From assembly GCF_000495475.1 (NCBI RefSeq), contig NZ_ASGZ01000070.1, forward strand, positions 1 through 64,000: a stretch of DNA of 64,000 nucleotides. Direction: 5' to 3'. Position numbers and translations under genes: made by a program. This DNA comes from Candidatus Halobonum tyrrellensis G22 (GTDB lineage Archaea > Halobacteriota > Halobacteria > Halobacteriales > Haloferacaceae). The notes below the pieces were generated by a model. The model saw only the letters and a program-made list of their open reading frames with translations, was not told the DNA's origin and searched no databases. Positions 10,458 to 19,102 of this stretch are shown one piece after another; position 1 is the first letter of the stretch; every line of letters begins with the position of its first letter.

Positions 10458-11843
10458 TTATGCGAGTTCTCTATCCGTTCGCTCGGCGACGGTTTCTGCT
10501 GCGTCTTGGATCGCATCCTCCGGTGATTTGTTCCCGTTGAGCATGTTCCCCAGTTCGGTCACGAGCGTGTTGTCGATCGCGGAGGTCACAGGGCTGTACC
10601 GGTACGGCTTGATGTTCTCTGCAACCTCGGTGAACAGGCTGAAGATAGCCTGCCCGTCGTAGAACTCCTGCCCCTCGTCGTAGAAGTCGGCGTCGTACGC
10701 TGCTGTGAGCGAGGGGAAGATGCCGTACTCCTGAAGTATCTGGTTCTGGATCTCGGGATTTGTCATAGCCCACAGGGAGAAGTCGTACGCGCGTTCGAGG
10801 ACGGCGTCATCGCTCACCGTCGTCGGGATCGCAACGTTGGAGCCACCCCGGTTCGACGCTCGGCTGCCGCCCTCCTCGAACGCGGGAAGTTTATACACTC
10901 CCCAATTTCCGGCCGTATCGGGGAGTTCCGCCCGAAGCGTGCCGTCGAGCCACACGGCACTGGCGACGGACGCGACAGTTCCCTCCTGAAGCGCGGTGAA
11001 CCACCCAGCAGAGAAGAATTCGATCTGGGTCGTGATCCCCGCCTTGCTCATGTCGTTGAGTAGCTGGGCCACACGAACGCTCTTTTCGCTATTGATATTG
11101 ATCGCACCGCTCTCGGTTATAGGCTGTCCGCCGAGCTGTCGGAACAGCATCCGCCAGACGAGATTGATGTCCTGCGGAGGGAGGTTCGTCATCGAGACAC
11201 CATCGGGGAGTTTCTTTCCCTCCTCGATGAACTGATCCCACGTCGAGATCGAATTCGGATCGATGTCATGTTCCTCGTAGACGGAGCGATTGTAGAAGAC
11301 ACCGGTCGGACCGATGTCCCACGGGATCGCGTAGTAGGAGTCATCCAGAGAGATAGTCGAGAGCTTCCCATCGACCACTTTGTCTGCGATGTTTGCCTCC
11401 TCGAGTCGGTCCGTAAGGTCCATCAGGCCGCCTTTATCGGCGTACGGTGCGACGTCGAAGTTCTGGACGGAGGAGAAGTCCGGACCGCCACTCCCGCTCA
11501 GGACGGAGGTCTGAAACTGCTGTTCCCAGTTATCGAAGCCCATCTCCTGAACGGAAATATCCGTTCCGTTCTCCTCGTTGTACGTTTCAGCGGCGAGTTG
11601 AAGCGAGCGCGCAGCGATGTTCCACCCCCATCCGGAAGCGGACGAAGCCATTTCGGCTGAGCCGGAACCGGTCTCGGTCGGGCTAGTCGGGCTAGAACCG
11701 CTTCCGCCCGTCTCGGTGGTGCCGCCGTCTCCGTTCTCTCCGCCAGTGCTGACACTACAGCCAGCTATCGTTGTTGTACCTGCGATACCGAGCATCTGCA
11801 GTAGCTGTCGACGTCGTGGGGTTGACTCCGAGGATCGGGTCAT
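10458..11843 (-). CDS. Extracellular solute-binding lipoprotein, Tat-exported
   Basis: A 461-residue sugar-binding protein. The N-terminus carries a twin-arginine motif (RRRQLLQML) and a lipobox ending TIAGC, so it is predicted to be Tat-exported and lipid-anchored outside the membrane, as is usual in haloarchaea. A Gly/Ser/Thr-rich linker (about residues 33-65) leads into a type 1 extracellular solute-binding fold (YAIPWDIGPTGVFYN is the conserved central stretch). It is the first gene of the importer cluster and directly follows the GH42 beta-galactosidase in the same orientation. The ligand is probably an oligosaccharide released by the local glycosidases; that is inference. Confidence 0.95.
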   Translation of the reverse strand: MTRSSESTPRRRQLLQMLGIAGTTTIAGCSVSTGGENGDGGTTETGGSGSSPTSPTETGSGSAEMASSASGWGWNIAARSLQLAAETYNEENGTDISVQEMGFDNWEQQFQTSVLSGSGGPDFSSVQNFDVAPYADKGGLMDLTDRLEEANIADKVVDGKLSTISLDDSYYAIPWDIGPTGVFYNRSVYEEHDIDPNSISTWDQFIEEGKKLPDGVSMTNLPPQDINLVWRMLFRQLGGQPITESGAININSEKSVRVAQLLNDMSKAGITTQIEFFSAGWFTALQEGTVASVASAVWLDGTLRAELPDTAGNWGVYKLPAFEEGGSRASNRGGSNVAIPTTVSDDAVLERAYDFSLWAMTNPEIQNQILQEYGIFPSLTAAYDADFYDEGQEFYDGQAIFSLFTEVAENIKPYRYSPVTSAIDNTLVTELGNMLNGNKSPEDAIQDAAETVAERTDRELA

Positions 11844-12016
11844 GCGTTACCAAGAGAGGATGGTGTACCGCCACGTATAATCCTTACTCTTCTATCCCGA
11901 TATAGGCTATTCGAACATTACAAAAGAGATATCTCTAACATAAGTCATGGCTATCAGTAATGCCTGAATCAGGCATCGACGCTGACGCTCGGTGAGTTGT
12001 CGGACAACTCAGGAGG

Positions 12017-14038
12017 TTAGACGCTCTGATTCACCTCGATCTCGTGTGGAGCCGCCCTCACGACGGAGAGGTCTCGTCCCTCGACGATCGGACCGCCGAG
12101 TACGATATCGGCGTCCGAGCTGATCTCGATGGGTTTGGAGCCGAAGTTAGTGACCCACGTGTACCCGTCGCGTTCGGTGAGTCGGACCAGATCCGGAAGT
12201 CGGTCGCCGAACTGCACGTCCGCGCGTTCGAGGAGGTCCGTCGTGATGGCGTCGGCGAGTTCGGGTTCCGGCCACACGCCCACGTAACCCACGTGGCCGT
12301 CTTCGTGGTCGTTCAGAACGACCGCCGGTTCGCCGGTGGCGACACCGGAGCTATGTCGACCGACGACAGTTGCGTCCTCAGCGGTGAGCCACTCAGCCCA
12401 CGTCCGGTACTCGTACGTCTCCCCTCCGTACGTCGTTCGCATCTCGGAGCCCGGAGAGAGGCTCTCGTGTTGGACTATCCGGGCACCGAGCGCATCCGAG
12501 AGCGGACCCGGGGCGAGTTCGTCCCGGAGTTTGTGGTGTTCGTCTTTCATCGCCGAGCGGGCGGTTAACAACAACTCACCGCCGTCGGCTGCGTAGCCGG
12601 CCAGTCGCTCGGCGAGTTCCTCGTCAACGAGGTGGAGTGAAGGCGCGATGAGAGCCTCGTAGTCGGTCAGGTTCCTATCGGTCGGAACCAGGTCGACGGT
12701 CACACCGCGGGCCCGAAGCGCTCGGTAGTACGCCCGGAGGTGGCCCCAGTAGTCGTACTCGGGCGTGTGTAACTCGCTGTCGAACGCCCAGAGGCTCTCG
12801 TAGTCGACGAGCATTGCCACGTCCCCGGACGGTGCATCGAGGTCCGGGAGGTCGTCGAACTCCTCGGCGACCTGCCTCGCTTCGGGGAGCCCCCGGTCGG
12901 GAGATCCATCGTAGTTGTTCAGCGCACCCCAGTACTGCTCCTGGCCAAATCGGCAGCGCTGCCACCGGAAGTACGATACCGTGTCACACCCGTGTGCCGC
13001 CGCCTGGTGGCTCCAGAGTCGAACCATCCCGTCAGCGGGCTCCGGGGCGTACGGAAAGGCGCGAATGTCCCCGGACTGCGTCTCCATCGACCAGAAGGGA
13101 CCGTCGCTCACGCCCCGGTAGAGTGCGTGATTCATCCCAACGACGTCCGGGTCGCCGACGCGAGCGAGTTCGGCCCCCCGCTCGGAGGATGGGTCCGGCG
13201 TGTCGGGGGCCTGCTGTGTGACGAGTGCCGGATAGCAGTCCCATGCGGCGAAGTCGAGGTCCTCGGTCACGTCGAAGGCGTCGATGGACGGGAAATCACC
13301 CATGAAGTTGTGAGTGAGGAACCACTCCTCGTTGGCCTGACGGAGCAGTTCCGTGTGGAGGCGATTGTACTCGGCGACGCTGTCGGAGGCGAATCGGTCG
13401 TAATCCAGGAGCCGCGAGGGATGGTGTTGTTCTTGTGCCGGAGTCGGACCCGGGAGGTCGATTTCAGCGAAGGAGGCGTACTCCTGGCTCCAAAAGGCAT
13501 TACCCCACGACTCGTTGAGGTCGGCGATTGAGCCGTATTTCTCTTCGAGCCAGGACTGGAACGCCGACTGGCAGTCGTCACAGTAGCAGTGAGTCGTCTC
13601 GTGACAGCCGAACTCGTTGTCCGTCTGCCAGCCGACGACGTATTCGTTGTCGGCGAACCGCGACGCAACCGCCTCGATGATTCGGCGGCTCTCATCCCGG
13701 TAGGCGGGGGAGTTGAAGCAGTAGTGGCGACGGCTCCCGAACTCCTTCGGCGTGCCGTCGCGCGTCTCTTGGCGAATACTCGGATACTCGTCGACCAGCC
13801 ACTTCGGCGGCGTCGCCGTCGGCGTGCACAGGACGACCTGCATACCGCGTTCTCCGATGAGTTCGACTGCCTCTTCGAGCCACTCGAAGTCGTACGTTCC
13901 GGGCTCAGGTTCGATCCTGTTCCACGCGAACTCCGCCATACGGACGTATTCGATGCCGGTCTCGGCCATCCGGTCGGCGTGCGCTTCCCACTGGTCGCGT
14001 GGCCAGTGTTCGGGAAAGTAGCATACTCCGGTGTGCAT
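12017..14038 (-). CDS. GH42 beta-galactosidase
   Basis: A 673-residue glycoside hydrolase family 42 enzyme that hydrolyses terminal beta-galactosides (some members prefer alpha-L-arabinopyranosides). The TIM barrel begins at GVCYFPEHWP. The acid/base Glu lies in QTDNEFGCH (about residue 148) and the nucleophile Glu in FWSMETQSGD (about residue 312). A Cys cluster at HCYCDDCQ together with Cys107 is the usual metal site of the family. A glutamine-amidotransferase-like trimerisation domain follows (about 390-590), then a C-terminal beta domain. There is no signal peptide, so it acts inside the cell on imported sugar. It is the first gene of the leftward sugar cluster. Confidence 0.95.
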   Translation of the reverse strand: MHTGVCYFPEHWPRDQWEAHADRMAETGIEYVRMAEFAWNRIEPEPGTYDFEWLEEAVELIGERGMQVVLCTPTATPPKWLVDEYPSIRQETRDGTPKEFGSRRHYCFNSPAYRDESRRIIEAVASRFADNEYVVGWQTDNEFGCHETTHCYCDDCQSAFQSWLEEKYGSIADLNESWGNAFWSQEYASFAEIDLPGPTPAQEQHHPSRLLDYDRFASDSVAEYNRLHTELLRQANEEWFLTHNFMGDFPSIDAFDVTEDLDFAAWDCYPALVTQQAPDTPDPSSERGAELARVGDPDVVGMNHALYRGVSDGPFWSMETQSGDIRAFPYAPEPADGMVRLWSHQAAAHGCDTVSYFRWQRCRFGQEQYWGALNNYDGSPDRGLPEARQVAEEFDDLPDLDAPSGDVAMLVDYESLWAFDSELHTPEYDYWGHLRAYYRALRARGVTVDLVPTDRNLTDYEALIAPSLHLVDEELAERLAGYAADGGELLLTARSAMKDEHHKLRDELAPGPLSDALGARIVQHESLSPGSEMRTTYGGETYEYRTWAEWLTAEDATVVGRHSSGVATGEPAVVLNDHEDGHVGYVGVWPEPELADAITTDLLERADVQFGDRLPDLVRLTERDGYTWVTNFGSKPIEISSDADIVLGGPIVEGRDLSVVRAAPHEIEVNQSV

Positions 14039-14362
14039 CGTCGCTCTAGCGACCGAATCGAGGGGATAAAAGCATTAGGAATACGCTCGGGTCCACGAGC
14101 CACCGGTATCGACTGCTCACAACAGCGTTCGAATTCGATACCACCTGCCGACCGACCAATCCCGACGGAGAGTGGTCCCTGACGGTCCTTTCATTCTGAC
14201 GCCTCGTCGCAGCGGCTGAAAGCGAGATCGTGGAGTCCAACGGTCAGCCGTCTCACTCTTCGAGCGTGAGCGCTTCGACCAGTCGCTCGACGCTTCCGTC
14301 GGTTGCCGTCATCGACGTCATTCCCGGTCGAAAAACAACATAAAGCTGAGTTCCCCCGACGA

Positions 14363-14378
14363 GTATTACTAGTAATAC
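14363..14378. promoter_or_regulatory. Perfect 16-bp palindrome
   Basis: GTATTACTAGTAATAC, a perfect dyad centred on CTAG, a tetramer generally rare in haloarchaea. It lies 325 bp upstream of the GH42 start. It shares heptamers GTAATAC/GTATTAC with the second palindrome 250 bp away. A regulator operator is a reasonable guess. Confidence 0.5.
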
Positions 14379-14545
14379 CAGACGGCGCTGACCGGGTCAT
14401 CCCGAAATAACTCGCCGAGCGAGGGTCAACTGGAGCGTCTCCGAGCGCAGCGGGGTAGTGACAGCACGATTGGCCTCGCCTCACGAGGGAGAGATGGTGA
14501 CACACATCTTGTGTGGGCGTCTCCAGAGAGTCGGTGTACATCTAC

Positions 14546-14575
14546 ATTACAGACGTACCTCCGTAAAGTTCGAGC
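14546..14575 (+). repeat. Solitary CRISPR-repeat-like sequence
   Basis: Aligned without gaps to the 30-bp CRISPR repeat at the left of the window, about 21 of 30 positions match. These include the ten-base core CAGACGTACC and the 3' AGC. No second copy occurs at spacer distance on either side. It may be coincidence, a decayed repeat, or a crRNA-like regulatory RNA element. Confidence 0.3.
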
Positions 14576-14609
14576 TACACAGTGCTACGCGTTCGGACGA
14601 TAGCAATAT

Positions 14610-14629
14610 GAGTAATACTAGTATTACTC
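14610..14629. promoter_or_regulatory. Perfect 20-bp palindrome
   Basis: GAGTAATACTAGTATTACTC, a perfect dyad centred on CTAG, built from the same heptamers as the palindrome at 14363 but in the opposite arm order. It is probably an operator for a dimeric regulator. Confidence 0.5.
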
Positions 14630-15035
14630 CATCAATTCTCGGGTCGGGGACTCGGCGTGGACATTTGCGAACACCGTGTAGATCCGGATCTCACCCCGCT
14701 CGTGTCCGAATGCGGAGAGCCGAACAAGCCTATTTTTGTACGCAGTATTATCGACATATGACTAATTAATCCATCTGTTTTTCGATCCTTAGAAAATTAC
14801 TCCTGTCATTAGTGTCTTATTGCACGTTATTAATTGTCCTAACCCATCGAATGTCATAACCTCCGTCTAATACCCAGATTAGATATAATACGCATCTATT
14901 GTCTACAGAGGGGTACTTTTCCCATAAGGTAAATACGCTTGGCCGGCAAGCCCTAGCAGAACAAATGGTCCTATCTTGCTTGGGTCAACGAGTACGAGAC
15001 CAGCTCCCCCACCGACATTCGAACGGACGGGAGCC

Positions 15036-15398
15036 ATGAGCGAAACCCCCAGCGGAGAGGAGAATGATGAAGCCACGAACGACTCTTCCAACTCGGAGAC
15101 GGACGAGCCGCAGACGGCTGAGATCTGGGCGAACAAAGCACACAAGAGCAGTGACTTTCCGCCGGAGGTCGACGTCAAAGAGGAGTGGGACGGAATGACG
15201 GTATACCTCCCATCGTCCATTCGGAAGGAGCTCGATCTGACATACCAAGAGATGAGCCTCGATACTAAACGTAATCGTGAGATAGACATTACGAAACTTC
15301 GAGACTTCTATCCTCTCGTCATCATGCTGGGGCTGGAGCGAGTAGAAGAGGCGGACACCGATGAACTGCTCGCGTTGCTTATGGATCTCACCCGTTGA
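15036..15398 (+). CDS. Small acidic protein, paralogue of the ParA partner
   Basis: A 120-residue protein starting at ATG 15036, preceded by GGACGGGAG as a possible ribosome site; the frame is open upstream to 14976 but that part looks non-coding. The first 45 residues are a disordered acidic tail. The C-terminal half (MTVYLPSSIRKELDL, a Lys-Arg-rich turn, then YPLVIMLGLE) has the same plan as the protein encoded after parA at 24858 (HMYLPESRYRELM, then FDAVVATALE). This suggests a ribbon-helix-helix-like DNA-binding partition accessory (possibly the DUF8160 group). No parA lies beside it. Confidence 0.65.
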   Translation: MSETPSGEENDEATNDSSNSETDEPQTAEIWANKAHKSSDFPPEVDVKEEWDGMTVYLPSSIRKELDLTYQEMSLDTKRNREIDITKLRDFYPLVIMLGLERVEEADTDELLALLMDLTR

Positions 15399-15479
15399 TC
15401 ACGCGCGGCGTAGCGGAATTGCTGCGGCGAGCACCGAGCCGGTCCGTCTACGCCCGGTGGATTCCGCCGATGGAGGCAG

Positions 15480-17729
15480 TCAATCGTCGATGTGAAAGCG
15501 CTTCGAGAGCTCCCCGACCGTAACTTCGAACTCTCCGGGCTCAACCACCGAGGATCCGTCCGGTCGGACGACGCCAAGTCGATGGGTCTCGACTGCGAGT
15601 TCGACTCGCTTCGTCTCGCCAGGGTCGAGCGACACCCGGTCGAACGCTATGAGTTCTTTGACGGGCGTGAGCCGCGAGCTCACGAGGTCCCGAGCGTAGA
15701 CCTGCACTACCTCCTCGCCCCGGCGTTCGCTTCGGTTGGCGACGTCGACAGCCACATCAATGAGCCCCGACTCTTTCGCTCCGGAACTGTCGACCGAGAG
15801 CGACCGATACTCGAAGTCGCTGTAGCTCAGACCGTGGCCGAACTCGAACACTGGATCATACGACGAGGGGTGTTCGTCCGAACCGATCGGATACGGAGTG
15901 GGCAGCCTGTCGTGGGTCGAGGGGAGGTCGCCAACGGACTTCGGCATCGTAATCGGGAGCTTCCCCGATGGGTTCACCTCACCCGTGAGAATCTCAGCGA
16001 GCGCCCGCCCCCCAGCTAATCCCGGGAGATAACACATTATCACCCCGTCCGCTCGCTCAACCACGTCCGGGACCGCTACGGGCCGTCCAGAGACGAGCAC
16101 GAGAACCGTCGGAACGCCCGTGTCGGTGACGGTCCGTAGCAGGCGACGCTGGGCCTCCGGGAGTCGGAGCCGGCTCCGAGTCGGGAATTCTCCGGTCGCA
16201 CCTGTGATGTCGCGCGGTCCGAACTCGTGGACGTACCAGTTCTCGCCGAGTGCGACGACCGCAAGGTCGGCACGCTCGGCTCCGTGTCGAACTGGCCCGA
16301 GGTCCGTGACGTCCCGTATCGACGCCCCCTGTTCGAACCGGACGTCGACGCCGTCTGCCACCTCGGTGAGCCCGTCGACAAGTGTCGACCCGTACTCTTG
16401 GTCCAACTGTGCTACCGTCCACCCGCCACAGAGGTTGTCGACGGAGTTCGCGTTCGGGCCAGTGACGAACACTTCGTCGACGCTGTCGTCTATCGGCAGT
16501 ACGTCCTCGTTCTTCAGGAGCGTCATCGAGTGGCGTGCACACTCGAGTGCAGCGTGTCGATGCTCGTCACGCCCGAGGACACGGCGTGCCCTGTCCGCGT
16601 CGACGAACGGGTGTTCGAACAGTCCCAGTCGGAACTTCACTTCGAGAACCCGTCTGACGCTCTCGTCGATTCGATCCTCGCTTATCTCCCCGTTTTCGAC
16701 CGCTTCGAGCAAGTGCCCCGCATATGTGGGACCACCCACCGAGAAGACGTCGACCCCGGCATCGGCCGCCTGTCGGATAGCGTCCGATACCGTCGTCGCT
16801 GTCCGGTGGTCCTCGACGAGCATTCCGATTCCCAACCATGCCGAGTAGATCAGTCCCTGAAAGCCCAGATCGCCGCGAAGGAGCGTTGTCAGATACTGCT
16901 TCGAACTGTGACCCGGCTCCCCGTTGATCGCGCTGTTGGTGACCAACGCGGCCGAGACCCCCTCTTCGACAACGCGCCGGAACGGCGGGACAAACACCCG
17001 GTGTAACGTCGTCGGCGAGACATCCATGGGCGCAGCGTTCTCCCCCCGCACGGGAGAGCCATCGAGGAAGTGTTTCATCGTGGCGGCGACGGCCTCGGTC
17101 GGGTCGCCCGACCCGTCAGAGCCGTACTCCAGACCCGCTGCTTCGGCGGCTGCTAGCTCGCCGACCAGATGTGGCGACTCGCCGTACGTCTCGTACGTCC
17201 GTCCCCACCGAGGATCCCGAGCCACGTTGGTCATCGGCGCGTAGTTCTGTGTAGCCCCGGTCGCTCGCATCTCGGTCGCCGTGATACGAGCGGCCTGGTG
17301 TACGCGCTCGGGGTCCCACGTCGCCGCCATTCCGAGGTTGTGAGGGAATACGGTTCCTCCCTCGACGTTTGCGTGGCCGTGTAATGCGTCGATAGCGATG
17401 AGAAGGGGAATACCCAGCCGCGTCTCGTTGATAGCTGTCTTCTGTAGTCGATTGGCGATCCGAGCGACGACACCCACGTTGTTGTGCGACGAGATACCCG
17501 TCCCGAACGGGGTGGAGACGCCGATCTTGAATTCCCGAATGGCGTCTTGGATATCCTTGATGCTCTGTGTCCCACCTGGACTTGATGCGAGTCCCGAAAA
17601 GTTCCCCTCGTACATCCCGATCAACTGGCCGACCTTTTCGCCCAGTGTCATCCGCGAGAGGAGGTCATCGACCCGTTTGGCGAGGTCCACACTCGGATCC
17701 TTGTATGGTGGGTCGCCGTTCCGTGTCAC
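15480..17729 (-). CDS. GH3 glycosidase-family protein with altered nucleophile
   Basis: About 749 residues of glycoside hydrolase family 3 (beta-glucosidase/xylosidase). A (beta/alpha)8 domain carries MKHFLDG and NSINGEPGHSS, then a C-terminal alpha/beta domain and a fibronectin-like end (EEVVQVYARD). The position normally read as the catalytic Asp in SDW is Ala here (IYSAWLGIG; codon GCA at 16839-16841), so hydrolysis is in doubt. I chose the GTG at 17729: a TTTATG box ends 23 bases upstream, which fits a leaderless start. The frame extends to a TTG at 17774 but would swallow that promoter. No signal peptide. It is not in the importer operon but reads the same way. Confidence 0.88.
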   Translation of the reverse strand: MTRNGDPPYKDPSVDLAKRVDDLLSRMTLGEKVGQLIGMYEGNFSGLASSPGGTQSIKDIQDAIREFKIGVSTPFGTGISSHNNVGVVARIANRLQKTAINETRLGIPLLIAIDALHGHANVEGGTVFPHNLGMAATWDPERVHQAARITATEMRATGATQNYAPMTNVARDPRWGRTYETYGESPHLVGELAAAEAAGLEYGSDGSGDPTEAVAATMKHFLDGSPVRGENAAPMDVSPTTLHRVFVPPFRRVVEEGVSAALVTNSAINGEPGHSSKQYLTTLLRGDLGFQGLIYSAWLGIGMLVEDHRTATTVSDAIRQAADAGVDVFSVGGPTYAGHLLEAVENGEISEDRIDESVRRVLEVKFRLGLFEHPFVDADRARRVLGRDEHRHAALECARHSMTLLKNEDVLPIDDSVDEVFVTGPNANSVDNLCGGWTVAQLDQEYGSTLVDGLTEVADGVDVRFEQGASIRDVTDLGPVRHGAERADLAVVALGENWYVHEFGPRDITGATGEFPTRSRLRLPEAQRRLLRTVTDTGVPTVLVLVSGRPVAVPDVVERADGVIMCYLPGLAGGRALAEILTGEVNPSGKLPITMPKSVGDLPSTHDRLPTPYPIGSDEHPSSYDPVFEFGHGLSYSDFEYRSLSVDSSGAKESGLIDVAVDVANRSERRGEEVVQVYARDLVSSRLTPVKELIAFDRVSLDPGETKRVELAVETHRLGVVRPDGSSVVEPGEFEVTVGELSKRFHIDD

Positions 17730-17923
17730 GGCTGAGAATCCGAACGGGGCAACATAAACCCGTAGTGCTACCAAGCGACCGATCGCATTACTGTTATGAA
17801 GAGTTCACACCACAAGTACTCTCGAAAGATAGCGCTCCCGGTCTCATCAAGCGGTCGTAGGGGATTATCAACCATGTACACAGTGGATTTACGACGGCCA
17901 ATACTGACGGTGAAGCACAGACG

Positions 17924-19045
17924 ATGAATGAGACTGAAGACAACACTACACCGGAGATCTCAGTCGAGCGCGCCATCGAGCAGTATCTCGACAGCGTCGA
18001 GGCCGGCAATTCACGGAAGAACTTCCAGTCGGCGCTCGTACGATGGCGCAGTTGGCTCGAGGATGAGCACGGTGTGACCACACTCAACGACCTCGACGTT
18101 CTGGACTGTCGCCGATACGCTCGTCACCTCAAGCAACGCGCTCGCGACGGTGAGCTGAAAGCCGGCACTGCAACCACCTACTACGCGTACGTCCGTGCGT
18201 TTCTCTCCTTCTGTGTCGCAGACGAGTTCCTCGACACCAACCCCGCGAAGGCCAAGCGAGCGACCGACGAACTTCCCGAGGACCTCGGCGACGCCGACCG
18301 GCAGTTCTGGCGAGAAAATGAACGACGGGCGATCCTCCGGTTCGTCGACGATCGCGCCGACCGAGCGCTCGATGGAGAGGCCGACGTCGATCGCGAGCGC
18401 GCCTTCCGCGACCGCGCCGTCGTCTACCTCCTCGGCCTCTCCGGCGTTCGTGGGGCAGAAGTGTTCGCGGCGCCGGCCGACGACAAGCGGACCGGCATCA
18501 CCTGGAGTGACGTTCAACTCGACGACGGCGCCATCCGTGTCCTCGGGAAGTCTCGTGAGTACGAGTACGCCCAGCTCCCCGAGCGGGCTGCGACGGCGCT
18601 CGAACGCTACAGGCGTCTCCTCGACCCGCCGACCGACGAGTGGCCGGTCTTCCCGAGCGCTCACGCCCCGTCGAAATACCGCGCCGTTCGCGAGCAGTTA
18701 GCAGAGCAAGATATGCCGGACGACGAAGTCGAGACGATACTCGATGACCAGGAGATCAACACCGTGGTTCGCGAGTACGAGGTTGTCCCGCCGGCACTGT
18801 CGACGAACGGCGCTCGAAACCTGATGAAGCGGCTGTGCGACGAGGCCGACGTTGACGTCGACGGCGAATATCTGAAGCCGCACGGCGCCCGTCGTGGTCT
18901 TGGGCACGAACTCTACGCCAATAGCCACGCCGAACTCGCTCAGTCAGCACTTCGACACGCCAGCATCGAGACAACCCACAAGTCCTACTCAGATATTCAG
19001 GCTGCAGAAACCGCCCAACAGGTAGACGAGTTGCTCGAAGACTGA
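17924..19045 (+). CDS. Tyrosine recombinase/integrase, intact
   Basis: A 373-residue XerC/D-type recombinase. Residues about 10-105 form the SAM-like core-binding domain (RAIEQYLDSVEAG). The catalytic domain shows the first Arg in LSGVRGAEV, His-X-X-Arg in KPHGARRG, a second His in LRHASIETTH and the nucleophile Tyr in THKSYSDI near the C-terminus, so all key residues are present. Three broken relatives lie at 5033, 6988 and 20170. It is not next to a visible tRNA. It probably moves or resolves part of this replicon. Confidence 0.95.
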   Translation: MNETEDNTTPEISVERAIEQYLDSVEAGNSRKNFQSALVRWRSWLEDEHGVTTLNDLDVLDCRRYARHLKQRARDGELKAGTATTYYAYVRAFLSFCVADEFLDTNPAKAKRATDELPEDLGDADRQFWRENERRAILRFVDDRADRALDGEADVDRERAFRDRAVVYLLGLSGVRGAEVFAAPADDKRTGITWSDVQLDDGAIRVLGKSREYEYAQLPERAATALERYRRLLDPPTDEWPVFPSAHAPSKYRAVREQLAEQDMPDDEVETILDDQEINTVVREYEVVPPALSTNGARNLMKRLCDEADVDVDGEYLKPHGARRGLGHELYANSHAELAQSALRHASIETTHKSYSDIQAAETAQQVDELLED

Positions 19046-19102
19046 CTCGCCTCAGCGGAGTTTGGCGATTAGGCTTATCAGGAGCCGGCGGGTGGTTTTC
19101 GT

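Larger units (their letters stand above)
14039..15035. other. 1-kb intergenic region upstream of GH42 gene
   Basis: I find no gene; the open frames on either strand have no recognisable content. The region becomes AT-rich after 14740. It holds two CTAG-centred palindromes (14363-14378 and 14610-14629) and a lone CRISPR-repeat-like sequence (14546-14575), listed separately. Confidence 0.6.

Noticed and set aside
14191-14541. Minus-strand open frame in the 1-kb gap
   Set aside because: Basic composition, no domain, and it spans the palindrome at 14363.
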